From JBFMCT01 sp046565765 (lineage in GTDB: Bacteria > Actinomycetota > Acidimicrobiia > Acidimicrobiales > AC-14), in assembly GCA_046565765.1 (NCBI GenBank), contig JBKHXX010000011.1, positions 62,001 to 126,000 on the forward strand: DNA of 64,000 nucleotides, in the 5' to 3' direction. Of this stretch, positions 14,853-22,896 are shown one piece after another. The translations under genes were made by a program, and so were the position numbers. Under the pieces are notes generated by a model, which did no database searches, had not been told where the DNA came from, and worked only from the letters and a program-made list of their open reading frames with translations. Numbering within the stretch: position 1 is the first letter of the stretch; each line of letters begins with the position of its first letter.

Positions 14853-15677
14853 CTACAGCGGGCGGGTGTTGGGCTCGTTGGCCTTGGTGGTCTCCTCGGG
14901 GCGGAGGCCCCGGTAGTCGTTGCGGGGGACGGGGTCGGCGGTGGGGCCCACGTCGACCAGGCGCACGTCGGGCTTGGCCCCCAGCTGCTGGAGGGTCGGC
15001 GTGGCCGACTTCACCACCACCCCGAAGACCAGCTCACCCCCCGGCCGGATGGCGTTGAGCAGCTTGTCGAGGCGTTCGAGCTCCGTGCGGTAGAAGGCCT
15101 GGAAGCTGGGGTCGTTGCGGGCGGTGGGGATGAGCTTCTCGATCTCGGCCCGCTCGGCGCGGACCTCGGCCGTCTGCTCCCGGGCCCACGTGGCCAGGTC
15201 GCTGGTGACGACCTCGGGCTGGCCGCCGGGCGGGGCGGCGAGGAGGGCGACCACCTCGGCCGGCGCCACCAGCGACTTGGCCCGGGCCTCGGTCTGGTAC
15301 TTGCCGAAGGAGACGACGGCGATGCGGTCGCCGGTGGCGGCGGCCAGGGCCTCCTTGCGGGCGGTGATGTAGTTCGCCACCTGGGTCCCCTGCGGCGGGC
15401 CGAGGCCGCCCACCACCCGCGCCGCCTCCTCCGGGGTGGTCGGGCGGGTCTGCTCGACGACGGGGACGTCGGCGGCCGTCTCCCGCTGGCGGAGCGTCTT
15501 GACCGTGAAGAATACCACCAGGCCGATCATGAGGACGATGAAGCTGGCCGCCAGGATGGTGATCGTCAGGCGGGCGGTGCGCTCGCTGACGACGCCGTCG
15601 TCGCGGTTGCGGGGCGGCTCGTACACCGGGGGCAGGAAGCTCCCCGACCCCTGCCGTTGATCACCCCAGTAGCTCAC
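14853..15677 (-). CDS. Single-pass membrane protein of unknown function
   Basis: 274 residues. The start is the GTG at 15677: GGAGG lies 6 nt upstream, and the codon overlaps the end of rluD by 17 nt. A proline-rich cytoplasmic N-terminus precedes one transmembrane helix (about residues 37-61, LTITILAASFIVLMIGLVVFFTV). The outer domain has no recognised family; it contains helical, charged segments (WAREQTAEVRAERAEIEKLIPTARND, YRTELERLDKLLNAIRPGGELVFGVVV). It is co-directional with rluD, lspA and traR and probably in that operon. Confidence 0.72.
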   Translation of the reverse strand: MSYWGDQRQGSGSFLPPVYEPPRNRDDGVVSERTARLTITILAASFIVLMIGLVVFFTVKTLRQRETAADVPVVEQTRPTTPEEAARVVGGLGPPQGTQVANYITARKEALAAATGDRIAVVSFGKYQTEARAKSLVAPAEVVALLAAPPGGQPEVVTSDLATWAREQTAEVRAERAEIEKLIPTARNDPSFQAFYRTELERLDKLLNAIRPGGELVFGVVVKSATPTLQQLGAKPDVRLVDVGPTADPVPRNDYRGLRPEETTKANEPNTRPL

Positions 15678-16569
15678 GCACGTCCTCCAGGTCTTGCGGA
15701 AGGGCCGACTCGTACCGGCATCGCCGGCCGGAGTCGGGATGGTCGAAAGCCAGCCGGTGAGCGTGAAGGAACGGGCGGTCGGCGGGCAACGACGCCCGAG
15801 CGCCACGATAGCGGGCGTCCCCGACCACGGGATGCCCGATGGCGGCCAGGTGGACCCGGATCTGGTGGGTGCGCCCCGTCTCCAGCCGGCACTCGAGGAG
15901 GGTGGCGGCGGCAGGGGCGGTGAACCGCCCGAGCACGGTGTAGCCGGTGCGGGCGGGGCGGCCGGAGGCGGCCACGGTCATGGCCGTGGGGTCGCGGGAG
16001 GACCGCCCGATGGGGGCGTCGACCACCCCCGAGTCGGCCTCCACCTCGCCCCAGACGAGGGTCAGGTACCGCCGCTCCGCGGTGCGGTCGCGCAGCTGGT
16101 CGACCAACGACCGGTAGGCGGACGGGGTGCGGGCCACGACCAGCAGGCCCGACGTGCCCGCGTCGAGGCGGTGGACGACCCCCGGCCGGTGCGGCTCGCC
16201 CACCCCCGACAACTCCGGGTAGCGGGCCAGGAGACCCTGCACCATGGTGCCGGTGGCGTTGCCCGAGCCGGGGTGGACCACCAGCCCGGCCGGCTTGTCG
16301 ACCACGATGACCGCCCCGTCGGCGTCCACCACCGGCACCTCGACCGCCGGGTCGGGCTCGAGGTCTGCCGGTGCGGTGGCGTCCACCTCCACGTCGAGCC
16401 ACTGCCCGGCCGCCACCCGGCGGGAGCGGGTGGTCACGGGGCTGCCGCCCAGGTACACGGCGCCCGCCGCCACCAGGCCGGCGGCTTCGGAACGGGGCAC
16501 GTCGCACAGCAGGGCCACCGCCCGGTCGAGCCGCTCCCCCGCCAGCGACTCGGGGACCTGCGCCCTCAT
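15661..16569 (-). CDS. rluD: RluD-type 23S rRNA pseudouridine synthase
   Basis: 302 residues. An N-terminal S4-like RNA-binding domain (LAGERLDRAVALLCDVPRSEAAGLVAAGAVYLGG) precedes the catalytic domain, with HRLDAGTSGLLVVART holding the catalytic Asp. LETGRTHQIRVHLAAIGHPVVGD forms the active-site floor. Enzymes of this group isomerise uridines in helix 69 of 23S rRNA. The ATG at 16569 overlaps the lspA stop (ATGA). The lspA-rluD pairing, with dnaE1 a few genes further along, is a common actinobacterial arrangement. Confidence 0.92.
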   Translation of the reverse strand: MRAQVPESLAGERLDRAVALLCDVPRSEAAGLVAAGAVYLGGSPVTTRSRRVAAGQWLDVEVDATAPADLEPDPAVEVPVVDADGAVIVVDKPAGLVVHPGSGNATGTMVQGLLARYPELSGVGEPHRPGVVHRLDAGTSGLLVVARTPSAYRSLVDQLRDRTAERRYLTLVWGEVEADSGVVDAPIGRSSRDPTAMTVAASGRPARTGYTVLGRFTAPAAATLLECRLETGRTHQIRVHLAAIGHPVVGDARYRGARASLPADRPFLHAHRLAFDHPDSGRRCRYESALPQDLEDVRELLG

Positions 16570-17033
16570 TCCTGGGTGCGCCACCCCGCCCACAGCAGGA
16601 GCAGGCAGCCGATGGTGATCGCCGCGTCGGCCAGGTTGAACACCGGCCACACCCGGAAGTCGATGAAGTCCACCACCGCCCCCCGCAGCATGCCCCGGCC
16701 CCGGAACATGCGGTCGCCCAGGTTGCCCAGGGCGCCGCCCAGCACGAGCCCCACCGCCGTGGCCAGGCGGGGGTCGCCGGCGGTGGACGTGGTCGAGGCC
16801 ATGTAGACGACCAGGCCGAGGGCGGCCACGGCCAGGAAGGGGACGGCGGCCCCGCCCAGGCCGAAGGCGCCGGCGGTGTTGTACGTGAGCAGGAAGCGGA
16901 CGGGGCCGACGATCGAGATGGTGTGGCCGTCGGCCAGGGCGGTGAGGGCCCACGTCTTGGTCACCTGGTCGGCGACGAGCACGGCCCCGGCGACGGCCAC
17001 CAACAGCGCCGTGCGCCGCGGGGTGGCGGTCAG
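16566..17033 (-). CDS. lspA: Lipoprotein signal peptidase
   Basis: About 155 residues with four transmembrane helices. The aspartic protease motifs are intact: YNTAGAFGL, GGALGNLGDRMFRG with the first catalytic Asp, and VVDFIDFRVWPVFNLADAAI with the second. LspA removes signal peptides from diacylglyceryl prolipoproteins such as the one at 44501. The start is unclear. No ATG or GTG exists between the traR stop and the first helix. A CTG at 17033 directly follows AGGAG, and a GTG at 17000 would trim the first helix. A longer frame running back into traR is an overlap artefact. Confidence 0.85.
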   Translation of the reverse strand: MTATPRRTALLVAVAGAVLVADQVTKTWALTALADGHTISIVGPVRFLLTYNTAGAFGLGGAAVPFLAVAALGLVVYMASTTSTAGDPRLATAVGLVLGGALGNLGDRMFRGRGMLRGAVVDFIDFRVWPVFNLADAAITIGCLLLLWAGWRTQE

Positions 17034-17061
17034 CTCCTGGCGCTCGCCCCGGTCTGGCCGC

Positions 17062-17658
17062 TCAGCGACGCGACAGCCCCCCGCTCTTGCAGGCGATGCA
17101 CAGGGAGGCGTAGGGCAGGGCCTTGAGGCGAGCCCGCTTGATGGGCTCGCCGCACCGCTCGCACACCCCGTAGGTGCCGGCGTCGAGCTTGGCCAGGGCC
17201 CGGTCGATCTCGTCCACCGCGGCCCGGGCCTGGGCGCTGAGGGCCAGGTCACGCTCCCGCTCGACGTTCATCGTGCCGCCCTCACCCGACTCCTCGTCGA
17301 ACTGGACGTCGCCCGGCTCCATCTCGGCCGCCAGCTGCTCCGCCTCCGCCCGCAGGGTCTCGGCCTGCTGGGAGTAGGTGGCGCGCTCGGTGAGGAGAAG
17401 GGCTCGCTGCTCTTCGAGGAACTTGTCGGCGACGGTCATTGCCGGTTCAGAACCTCCCGGTTCGGTGGCTTTGCGGGCCGCCCGCTTGGCAGCGGCCGGC
17501 TCGGCGTCGGTGGTGCGTGATGCTCGCTTGACGGGTGGCGCTTTGGCTTTGACGGCTGCTTTGGACACCGGCTCGACGGCAGCCTTGGCGGTCGTCGTGG
17601 AGGCCTTCCCACCTGCCCGTTTGGCGGGTGCTGCGACGGATTTTGCGACTTTCGGCAT
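17062..17658 (-). CDS. TraR/DksA-type zinc-finger protein with histone H1-like N-terminus
   Basis: 198 residues. The C-terminal 125 residues are a normal DksA/TraR-like protein: a coiled-coil (KFLEEQRALLLTERATYSQQAETLRAEAEQL), the DEESGEGG turn and a zinc finger with CERC and CIAC. The first 73 residues are an Ala/Lys/Pro-rich low-complexity tail with repeats such as KAAV, AKRA and KAKAP, like histone H1. An internal ATG at 17439 would give the bare domain. The promoter at 17704-17699 and the ATG at 17658 argue that the tail is translated. DksA-like proteins bind the RNA polymerase secondary channel. Confidence 0.85.
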   Translation of the reverse strand: MPKVAKSVAAPAKRAGGKASTTTAKAAVEPVSKAAVKAKAPPVKRASRTTDAEPAAAKRAARKATEPGGSEPAMTVADKFLEEQRALLLTERATYSQQAETLRAEAEQLAAEMEPGDVQFDEESGEGGTMNVERERDLALSAQARAAVDEIDRALAKLDAGTYGVCERCGEPIKRARLKALPYASLCIACKSGGLSRR

Positions 17659-17698
17659 CGGCGTTGCACTCGTGCCTGAGGAGGTGTCGGGGCCGGGG

Positions 17699-17704
17699 AT
17701 TGTA
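17699..17704 (-). promoter_or_regulatory. Extended -10 promoter for the traR-lspA-rluD operon
   Basis: The minus strand reads TGGTACAAT: a TG extension plus TACAAT, one mismatch from the consensus. It lies 40 nt upstream of the ATG at 17658. No -35 consensus is visible at 17-nt spacing. Confidence 0.5.
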
Positions 17705-17730
17705 CCAGCAGCCCTCGCCTCGGTATGGCG

Positions 17731-18066
17731 TCACCGGCGCCCGGAGCCCTTGGCGGCGGGAGCCACGGCCCGTTCCAGCCGGCGGGCGAACTCCTCCAGG
17801 TCGAGGTTCCGGAGGCGGAACGACTTGGTGCGGCTCGTGCCGCCACCGACGAGCTCGACGTCGGCGCCCTTGGCCCCGAACGTGTCGGCCAGCAGGGCGG
17901 CGCACGCCTCGTTGGCCCGCCCGCCCTCCGGAGCGGCCGCCACCCGCAGCTTGAGGGCGCTGCCGTGGCGCCCGACCACCGCCGAGCGGCCCGCCGCCGG
18001 CTGGACGTGCACGTGGAGCACGACGGCGTCGTCCCCGTCGGTCCGGTACAGGTCGCTCACGTCCAT
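17731..18066 (-). CDS. DUF167 / YggU-family protein
   Basis: 111 residues. Family features are visible: VVLHVHVQPAAGRSAVVGRHGSALKLRVAAAPEGGRANEA-type beta-alpha-beta structure (stated here from the translation in sections), then LLADTFGAK and VELVGGGTSRTKSFRL. The function is unknown for the family. The start is the ATG at 18066. A TACCCT hexamer at 18081-18076 lies 9 nt upstream, compatible with a near-leaderless transcript. It is divergent from ileS and upstream of traR on the same strand. Confidence 0.85.
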   Translation of the reverse strand: MDVSDLYRTDGDDAVVLHVHVQPAAGRSAVVGRHGSALKLRVAAAPEGGRANEACAALLADTFGAKGADVELVGGGTSRTKSFRLRNLDLEEFARRLERAVAPAAKGSGRR

Positions 18067-18117
18067 GGGGCGCAGAGGGTAGAGCAGTTTTCCGCGGAGC
18101 GACGATGCCCGCTCCCG

Positions 18118-18123
18118 TACTGT
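18118..18123 (+). promoter_or_regulatory. -10 hexamer of ileS (leaderless)
   Basis: TACTGT ends 6 nt before the ATG at 18130, so +1 falls on the start codon. With only 63 nt to the divergent gene there is no room for a T-box leader, which controls ileS in some actinobacteria. Confidence 0.45.
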
Positions 18124-18129
18124 TGGGTC

Positions 18130-21100
18130 ATGCCGTTCGGCCCTGTCGACCACCAGGCGGACTTCGTCGCACTCGAGCAGCGCACGCTCGAGCGGTGGCG
18201 GGCCGGCGACCTCTTCGAGCAGGTGAAGACCGTGCGCAAGGGGTCCCCGCCGTGGGTCTTCTACGAGGGCCCGCCCACCGCCAACGCCCGTCCCGGCCTC
18301 CACCACGTGTGGCCCCGGGCGTTCAAGGACCTGTGGATCCGCTTCCAGACCATGCGGGGCCGCGACGTCCCCCGCAAGGGGGGCTGGGACTGCCACGGGC
18401 TGCCCGTGGAGATCGAGGTGGAGAAGGAGCTGGGCCTGTCGTCCAAGGGCGAGATCGAGCGGTTCGGCATCGAGGAGTTCAACCGCCGCTGCCGGGAGTC
18501 GGTGCGCCGCTACGTGGGCGACTTCGTGGCCCTCACCGAGCGTGCCGGCGTGTCCATCGACACGCGCGACACGTACTGGACCATGGACGGCGAGTACGTC
18601 GAGTCGGTGTGGTGGCTGGTCAAGCGCCTCCACGACCAGGGCCTGCTCTACGAAGGCCACCGCGTCGTCCCCTACTGCCCCCGCTGCGGCACCGCCCTGT
18701 CGTCCCACGAGCTGGGCCAGCCCGGGGCCTACCGGGACGTCACCGAACCGTCGATCTACGTCCGCTTCCCCGTCGAGGGCGCCGATTACGACCTGCTGGT
18801 CTGGACCACCACGCCGTGGACGCTGATCTCCAACGCCGGCGCCGCCGTCGGGCCCGGCATCGAGTACGTGCGGGTGAGATCGACCGACGGCTCGCGCGAC
18901 CTGGTCGTCGCCGCCGCCCTCGCCCCCGAGGGGGCCGAGGTCGTGGAGCGGTGGGAGGGCTCGCAGATGGTGGGGTGGCGGTACCGGCGGCCGTACGAGT
19001 TCCTGCCCATGGACGAGCGGGGCCAGCGGGTCGTGCCGGCCGCCTTCGTCAGCACCGACGAGGGCACCGGCATCGTGCACCTGGCGCCCGCCTTCGGCGC
19101 CGACGACATGGAGGCGGGCAAGGAGCACGGCCTGCCTCTGGTCAACCCCGTGGGGCCGGACGGCGCCTTCGACGCGTCGGTGCCCCCGTGGCAGGGGGTG
19201 GGGGTCAAGGCCGCCGACCGGTCGATCATCGACGACCTGGCCGCCCGGGGCCTCCTCGTGCGGGAGGAGCCCTACCTGCACGCCTACCCGCACTGCTGGC
19301 GGTGCGGCACGCCGCTTCTCTACTGGGCCAAGAACTCGTGGTTCGTGCGCACGTCCGAGCGCAAGGCCGACCTGCTGCGGGAGAACGAGCGCATCAACTG
19401 GTTCCCCGAGCACATCAAGCACGGCCGCTTCGGCGACTGGCTGGAGAACAACATCGACTGGGCCCTGTCCCGCGACCGCTACTGGGGCACCCCCCTGCCC
19501 ATCTGGCGGTGCGAGGCGGGCCACGACACCTGTGTCGGCTCCCTCGCCGAGCTCGGGGAGCTGGCCGGGCGCGACCTCTCCTCGCTCGACCCCCACCGTC
19601 CCTACGTGGACGAGGTGGAGCTGGCGTGCCCGGGCGGCGGCGGCCCGTGCGGCAAGCCGGCCCGGCGGCTGGCGCCCGTGCTCGACGCCTGGTTCGACTC
19701 GGGGTCCATGCCGTCGGCCCAGCACCACTTCCCCTTCGCGGGCGCCGAGGACGACAGGCGGCCGCCCCAGTTCCCGGCCGACTTCATCTGCGAGGCCATC
19801 GACCAGACCCGGGGGTGGTTCTACTCGCTGCTGGCCGCCAACACGCTCGCCTTCGACAGCACGCCGTACCTCAACGTCGTCTGCCTGGCCCACGTGGTGG
19901 ACGAGTTCGGGGCGAAGATGTCGAAGTCCAAGGGCAACGTTCTCGACCCGTGGCACATCTTCGACAACTTCGGGGCCGACGCCCTGCGGTGGTACTTCTT
20001 CTCGGCCGGCTCGCCGTGGACGAGCCGGCGCGTCTACGAGGAGGGCATCCGGGAGGCGACCCGCAAGACGCTGCTCACGCTGTGGAACGTGTTCGCCTTC
20101 TTCGCCACCTACGCCGACATCGAGGAGTGGGAGCCGCCCGCGGACGACGCCCCCCTCCAGCCGGGCCACGTGCTCGACCGGTGGGTGCTGGAACGGCTCG
20201 ACGCCGCGGTGGTGTCCATCACGGCCAGCCTCGACGGCTTCGACGGCCTGGCCGCGGCCGGGTCGCTGGCCGCCTTCGTCGACGACCTGTCGAACTGGTA
20301 CGTGCGCCGCTCCCGGCCCCGCTTCTGGGGATCGGACGGATCGGGGGAGGCCCTGGCCACCCTCCACCGGTGCCTGGTCGTCACGTCCCGGCTCCTGGCC
20401 CCGTTCTGCCCGTTCCTGGCCGACGAGCTGTACGTGCGGTTGACGGGCCAGACGTCCGTCCACCTGTCGGACTGGCCTGAGCCGGCCGCGACCACGCCCG
20501 ACGAGGCGCTGGCGCAGGACATGGCTGCCGCCCGGCGGCTGGTGGGCCTGGGCCGGGCCGCCCGCACCGACGCCACCGTCAAGCTGCGCCAACCCCTGCG
20601 CCGAGCCCTGCTGCTGCATCCGGGCGCCTCGCTGAGCGACGAGGTGGCGGCCGAGATCCGCGACGAGCTGAACGTCAAGCAGCTGGAGACGGTGGACTCC
20701 CTGGCCGACCTCATCACGTGGACGGTCGTGCCCAACTTCCGCTCGTTGGGCCCCCGGTTGGGCCCCCGGGTCAACGCCGTCAAGCAGGCCCTGGCCGCCG
20801 CCGACGGCTCGGCCGTCCGGCGCGACCTCGAGGACCAGGGATGGGTCGAGGTGGCGGGCGAGCGGCTGGAGCCCGGCGACGTGGAGGTGCGGGCCGGGAC
20901 CCACGAGGAGTTCGCCGTGGCCCAGGAGGGCGGCTGGGCGGTCGCCCTCGACCTCGAGGTCGACGACGCCCTCCGCGACGAGGGCCTGGCCCGCGAGCTG
21001 GCCCGGGAGCTGAACGACCTGCGCAAGCGCCTCGACCTGCGCATCACCGACCGGGTGCGGGTGCGGATCGACGCCGGTCCCCGCCTGGCCGCCGCCCTGG

Positions 21101-21237
21101 CCGCCCATCGCGACTGGGTGGCCGGCGAGGTGCTGGCCGTCTCGCTGGACGTGGGCGGGGTCGACGGCGGCGACGCCCACGACGTGCTGGTCGACGGGGA
21201 GTCCGCCAAGGTGGCGATCGAGGTGGCGACGGGCTGA
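18130..21237 (+). CDS. ileS: Isoleucyl-tRNA synthetase
   Basis: 1,035 residues, class I. The HIGH-equivalent is PGLHH (55-59) inside PTANARPGLHHVWPR, and KMSKS lies at 596-600. The editing (CP1) domain has WTTTPWTLISNAGAAVGPG and DEGTGIVHLAPAFGADD. WNVFAFFATYAD begins the anticodon-binding region. Cys pairs CPRC (about 190) and CWRC (about 395) may bind zinc within CP insertions. The PTANxRPGLHH form and the lack of an E. coli-style C-terminal Cys4 finger point to the eukaryote-like IleS2 class, which is typically mupirocin-tolerant; this is inference. The start is supported by the -10 at leaderless spacing. Confidence 0.95.
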   Translation: MPFGPVDHQADFVALEQRTLERWRAGDLFEQVKTVRKGSPPWVFYEGPPTANARPGLHHVWPRAFKDLWIRFQTMRGRDVPRKGGWDCHGLPVEIEVEKELGLSSKGEIERFGIEEFNRRCRESVRRYVGDFVALTERAGVSIDTRDTYWTMDGEYVESVWWLVKRLHDQGLLYEGHRVVPYCPRCGTALSSHELGQPGAYRDVTEPSIYVRFPVEGADYDLLVWTTTPWTLISNAGAAVGPGIEYVRVRSTDGSRDLVVAAALAPEGAEVVERWEGSQMVGWRYRRPYEFLPMDERGQRVVPAAFVSTDEGTGIVHLAPAFGADDMEAGKEHGLPLVNPVGPDGAFDASVPPWQGVGVKAADRSIIDDLAARGLLVREEPYLHAYPHCWRCGTPLLYWAKNSWFVRTSERKADLLRENERINWFPEHIKHGRFGDWLENNIDWALSRDRYWGTPLPIWRCEAGHDTCVGSLAELGELAGRDLSSLDPHRPYVDEVELACPGGGGPCGKPARRLAPVLDAWFDSGSMPSAQHHFPFAGAEDDRRPPQFPADFICEAIDQTRGWFYSLLAANTLAFDSTPYLNVVCLAHVVDEFGAKMSKSKGNVLDPWHIFDNFGADALRWYFFSAGSPWTSRRVYEEGIREATRKTLLTLWNVFAFFATYADIEEWEPPADDAPLQPGHVLDRWVLERLDAAVVSITASLDGFDGLAAAGSLAAFVDDLSNWYVRRSRPRFWGSDGSGEALATLHRCLVVTSRLLAPFCPFLADELYVRLTGQTSVHLSDWPEPAATTPDEALAQDMAAARRLVGLGRAARTDATVKLRQPLRRALLLHPGASLSDEVAAEIRDELNVKQLETVDSLADLITWTVVPNFRSLGPRLGPRVNAVKQALAAADGSAVRRDLEDQGWVEVAGERLEPGDVEVRAGTHEEFAVAQEGGWAVALDLEVDDALRDEGLARELARELNDLRKRLDLRITDRVRVRIDAGPRLAAALAAHRDWVAGEVLAVSLDVGGVDGGDAHDVLVDGESAKVAIEVATG

Positions 21238-21248
21238 CCCCCAGACGT

Positions 21249-21294
21249 TCTCCGGCGTCGGTGCACCGGGGCCCGGTGCATGCCCCGCCGGAGA
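21249..21294. terminator. Bidirectional two-stage hairpin terminator
   Basis: Outer stem TCTCCGGCG (21249-21257) pairs with CGCCGGAGA (21286-21294). The inner perfect palindrome at 21262-21280 has arms TGCACCGGG and CCCGGTGCA around one G. They are separated by 4- and 5-nt internal-loop sides. It lies between convergent stops at 21237 and 21299. There is no U-tract. Confidence 0.7.
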
Positions 21295-21298
21295 GCGA

Positions 21299-22528
21299 TC
21301 AGGTGGTCTTGCGGGGGCGGGTGGCCTTCTTGGCCGCCGCCTTCTTGGCCAGGGTGGCCCGGGCCTGGGCCACCGCCTCGGCCGCGGTCATGGGGGCGGC
21401 CGCCTTCTTGGCCGCCGCCGCCTTCTTGGCCGGAGCCTTCTTCACCGCCGGAGCGGCCTTGGTGGGCGGGACCTTGCGCACGGGCCCGGTGGGCGCCGCC
21501 TCCTTGGCCGCCGCCACCTTCCTGGTGCGCTTGGCCGCGGGCGCGGCCACGGGCGGAACGGCCGCCTTGCGGGGCGCACGCGGGGCGCGGGCCGCAGGGG
21601 CGGCAGGGGCGGCCGCCTCGGGCAGGGGAGCAGCCTTGCGGGCCGGAGCCTTGCGGGCGGGCGCCTTGCGAGCCGGCGCGGCCCCCTTCGGGGCGGCCGC
21701 TTTGGGGGCGGCCGGGGCCCGGCGGGTGGGTGCCCGGCGGGCGGGGGGAGGCGGCACGATCGGCTCCGCCTCCACCGGCTCGGACGGGGCCCCGGTGAGC
21801 GCCTCGTCATCGTCCTCGTCGGCCCCGCCTTCCCACGACGAGTCGTCGATGTCCCAGTCGCCGGCGCCGGCGGGGGCGGCCGTCTCGAGCTGGGCGTCGA
21901 TGCGGCTGAGCACGGTGAACCGGTTCATCCCTGCGACCTCGCGCTCGCGCACCCGCTCCAGCTCCTCGGGCGAGAGGTCGGGGAGCTGGCGGAGGATCTC
22001 CGAGGCACGCAGCCGGTCGTAGTCGGGAACGGGGAAGTCGTCTTCCTCGTCGTCCTCGTCCATGGTGGAGACGACGTCGACCTGCTCGGTGCGGTCCTCG
22101 TCGGCCGCCGCAGCGCGGTTGCGGGCCCACCGGGAGCCGAGCACGCCGCTGAGGGCGGGCGCGGGCTCCGGCTCGGGTTCCGGTGCGGGAGTGGGCTCGG
22201 GCTCGGCGGTGGGCGGTCGCCACGACGGGACGGTGGCCTCACCGGCCGAGCTGGACGTGGTCTCCCAGGGACGGCTCCCGGGGGACGGGGCCGGGGCCGG
22301 AGGCGTCGAAGGACCACCACCGACGCCCGCACCCGCGGGCACCGGCGGGCGGGCCGGCGCGGCAGGCGCTTCCTCGGGCCGGCCCCGCAGGACGGCGATG
22401 GCGAGCACCAGCCCGGCGAGCACGCTGCACCCGATGGAGACGTAGATCAGGGTCAGGCCCGATTGGAGCAGGCCTATAACGAGCGTGATCGTCGCCAGGA
22501 CGACCAGCGCAAAACTCACCAAGACCAC
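21299..22528 (-). CDS. Membrane-anchored protein with Pro-rich and histone H1-like tail
   Basis: 409 residues. Two N-terminal transmembrane helices (about 2-22 and 26-46) precede a Pro/Glu/Ala-rich linker. A folded-looking acidic helical segment near residues 168-213 (DYDRLRASEILRQLPDL, SPEELERVREREV, NRFTVLSRIDAQLE) resembles a small helix-turn-helix or Rho-N-like module. The last 150 residues are Lys/Ala/Pro repeats (KKAAAKK, ARKAP) like histone H1. DNA or RNA tethering to the membrane is a guess. The GTG at 22528 is the listed start; a second GTG lies 9 nt downstream. It ends at the bidirectional terminator and follows yggT on the division-cluster strand. Confidence 0.75.
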   Translation of the reverse strand: MVLVSFALVVLATITLVIGLLQSGLTLIYVSIGCSVLAGLVLAIAVLRGRPEEAPAAPARPPVPAGAGVGGGPSTPPAPAPSPGSRPWETTSSSAGEATVPSWRPPTAEPEPTPAPEPEPEPAPALSGVLGSRWARNRAAAADEDRTEQVDVVSTMDEDDEEDDFPVPDYDRLRASEILRQLPDLSPEELERVREREVAGMNRFTVLSRIDAQLETAAPAGAGDWDIDDSSWEGGADEDDDEALTGAPSEPVEAEPIVPPPPARRAPTRRAPAAPKAAAPKGAAPARKAPARKAPARKAAPLPEAAAPAAPAARAPRAPRKAAVPPVAAPAAKRTRKVAAAKEAAPTGPVRKVPPTKAAPAVKKAPAKKAAAAKKAAAPMTAAEAVAQARATLAKKAAAKKATRPRKTT

Positions 22529-22641
22529 GTGATCACCGTCCCATGAGTGCGACCGACAGGCTGCGCATCCTAGGCGGCGGGCGCGAAGCCGCTGCCCGGT
22601 TGCCGTTCAACGCTCGATGGTAACCGTGCGGTGCGCTGCGC

Positions 22642-22893
22642 TCAGCAGATGGCGCCGGAGATGAACACCAGCCCGAACGTCACGATCATCGGCGACAGGT
22701 CGAGGCCCATGCCCCCCATGCCGACGGGCGGGATCAGGCGGCGGATCGGCCCGAGCACCGGTTCGGTGATCGTGTACAGGAAGCCGTACACCGTGGCCAT
22801 CCCGCTGTTGGGTGCGATCGGGAACCAGGAGAGGATGATGCGCGCGAACAAGATGATGATGTACGCCTGGATCAGGCGGCAGAGGATGACCAC
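22642..22893 (-). CDS. yggT: YggT-family membrane protein
   Basis: 83 residues with two transmembrane segments: LCRLIQAYIIILFARIILSWF, and a C-terminal LSPMIVTFGLVFISGAI. Between them lies the family motif TEPVLGPIRRLIPP. The GTG start at 22893 is 3 nt after the sepF stop. YggT proteins always travel with division genes in actinobacteria, cyanobacteria and Gram-positives, where they are implicated in division or envelope homeostasis. The molecular function is not settled. Confidence 0.9.
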   Translation of the reverse strand: MVILCRLIQAYIIILFARIILSWFPIAPNSGMATVYGFLYTITEPVLGPIRRLIPPVGMGGMGLDLSPMIVTFGLVFISGAIC

Positions 22894-22896
22894 GAG

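Noticed and set aside
16566..17252. A longer LspA with about 70 extra N-terminal residues
   Set aside because: The extension is an out-of-frame reading of the TraR/DksA gene, and LspA needs only about 155 residues.
17731..21180. A minus-strand open frame of more than 1,100 codons opposite ileS
   Set aside because: Its body is the antisense of ileS in a GC-rich genome with few stops. Only its last 111 codons (the DUF167 protein) have protein character.
21299..21750. Dense short repeats that look like a tandem or CRISPR-type array
   Set aside because: They are codon-level repeats of Ala/Lys/Pro in the H1-like tail; spacing is irregular and there are no unique spacers.
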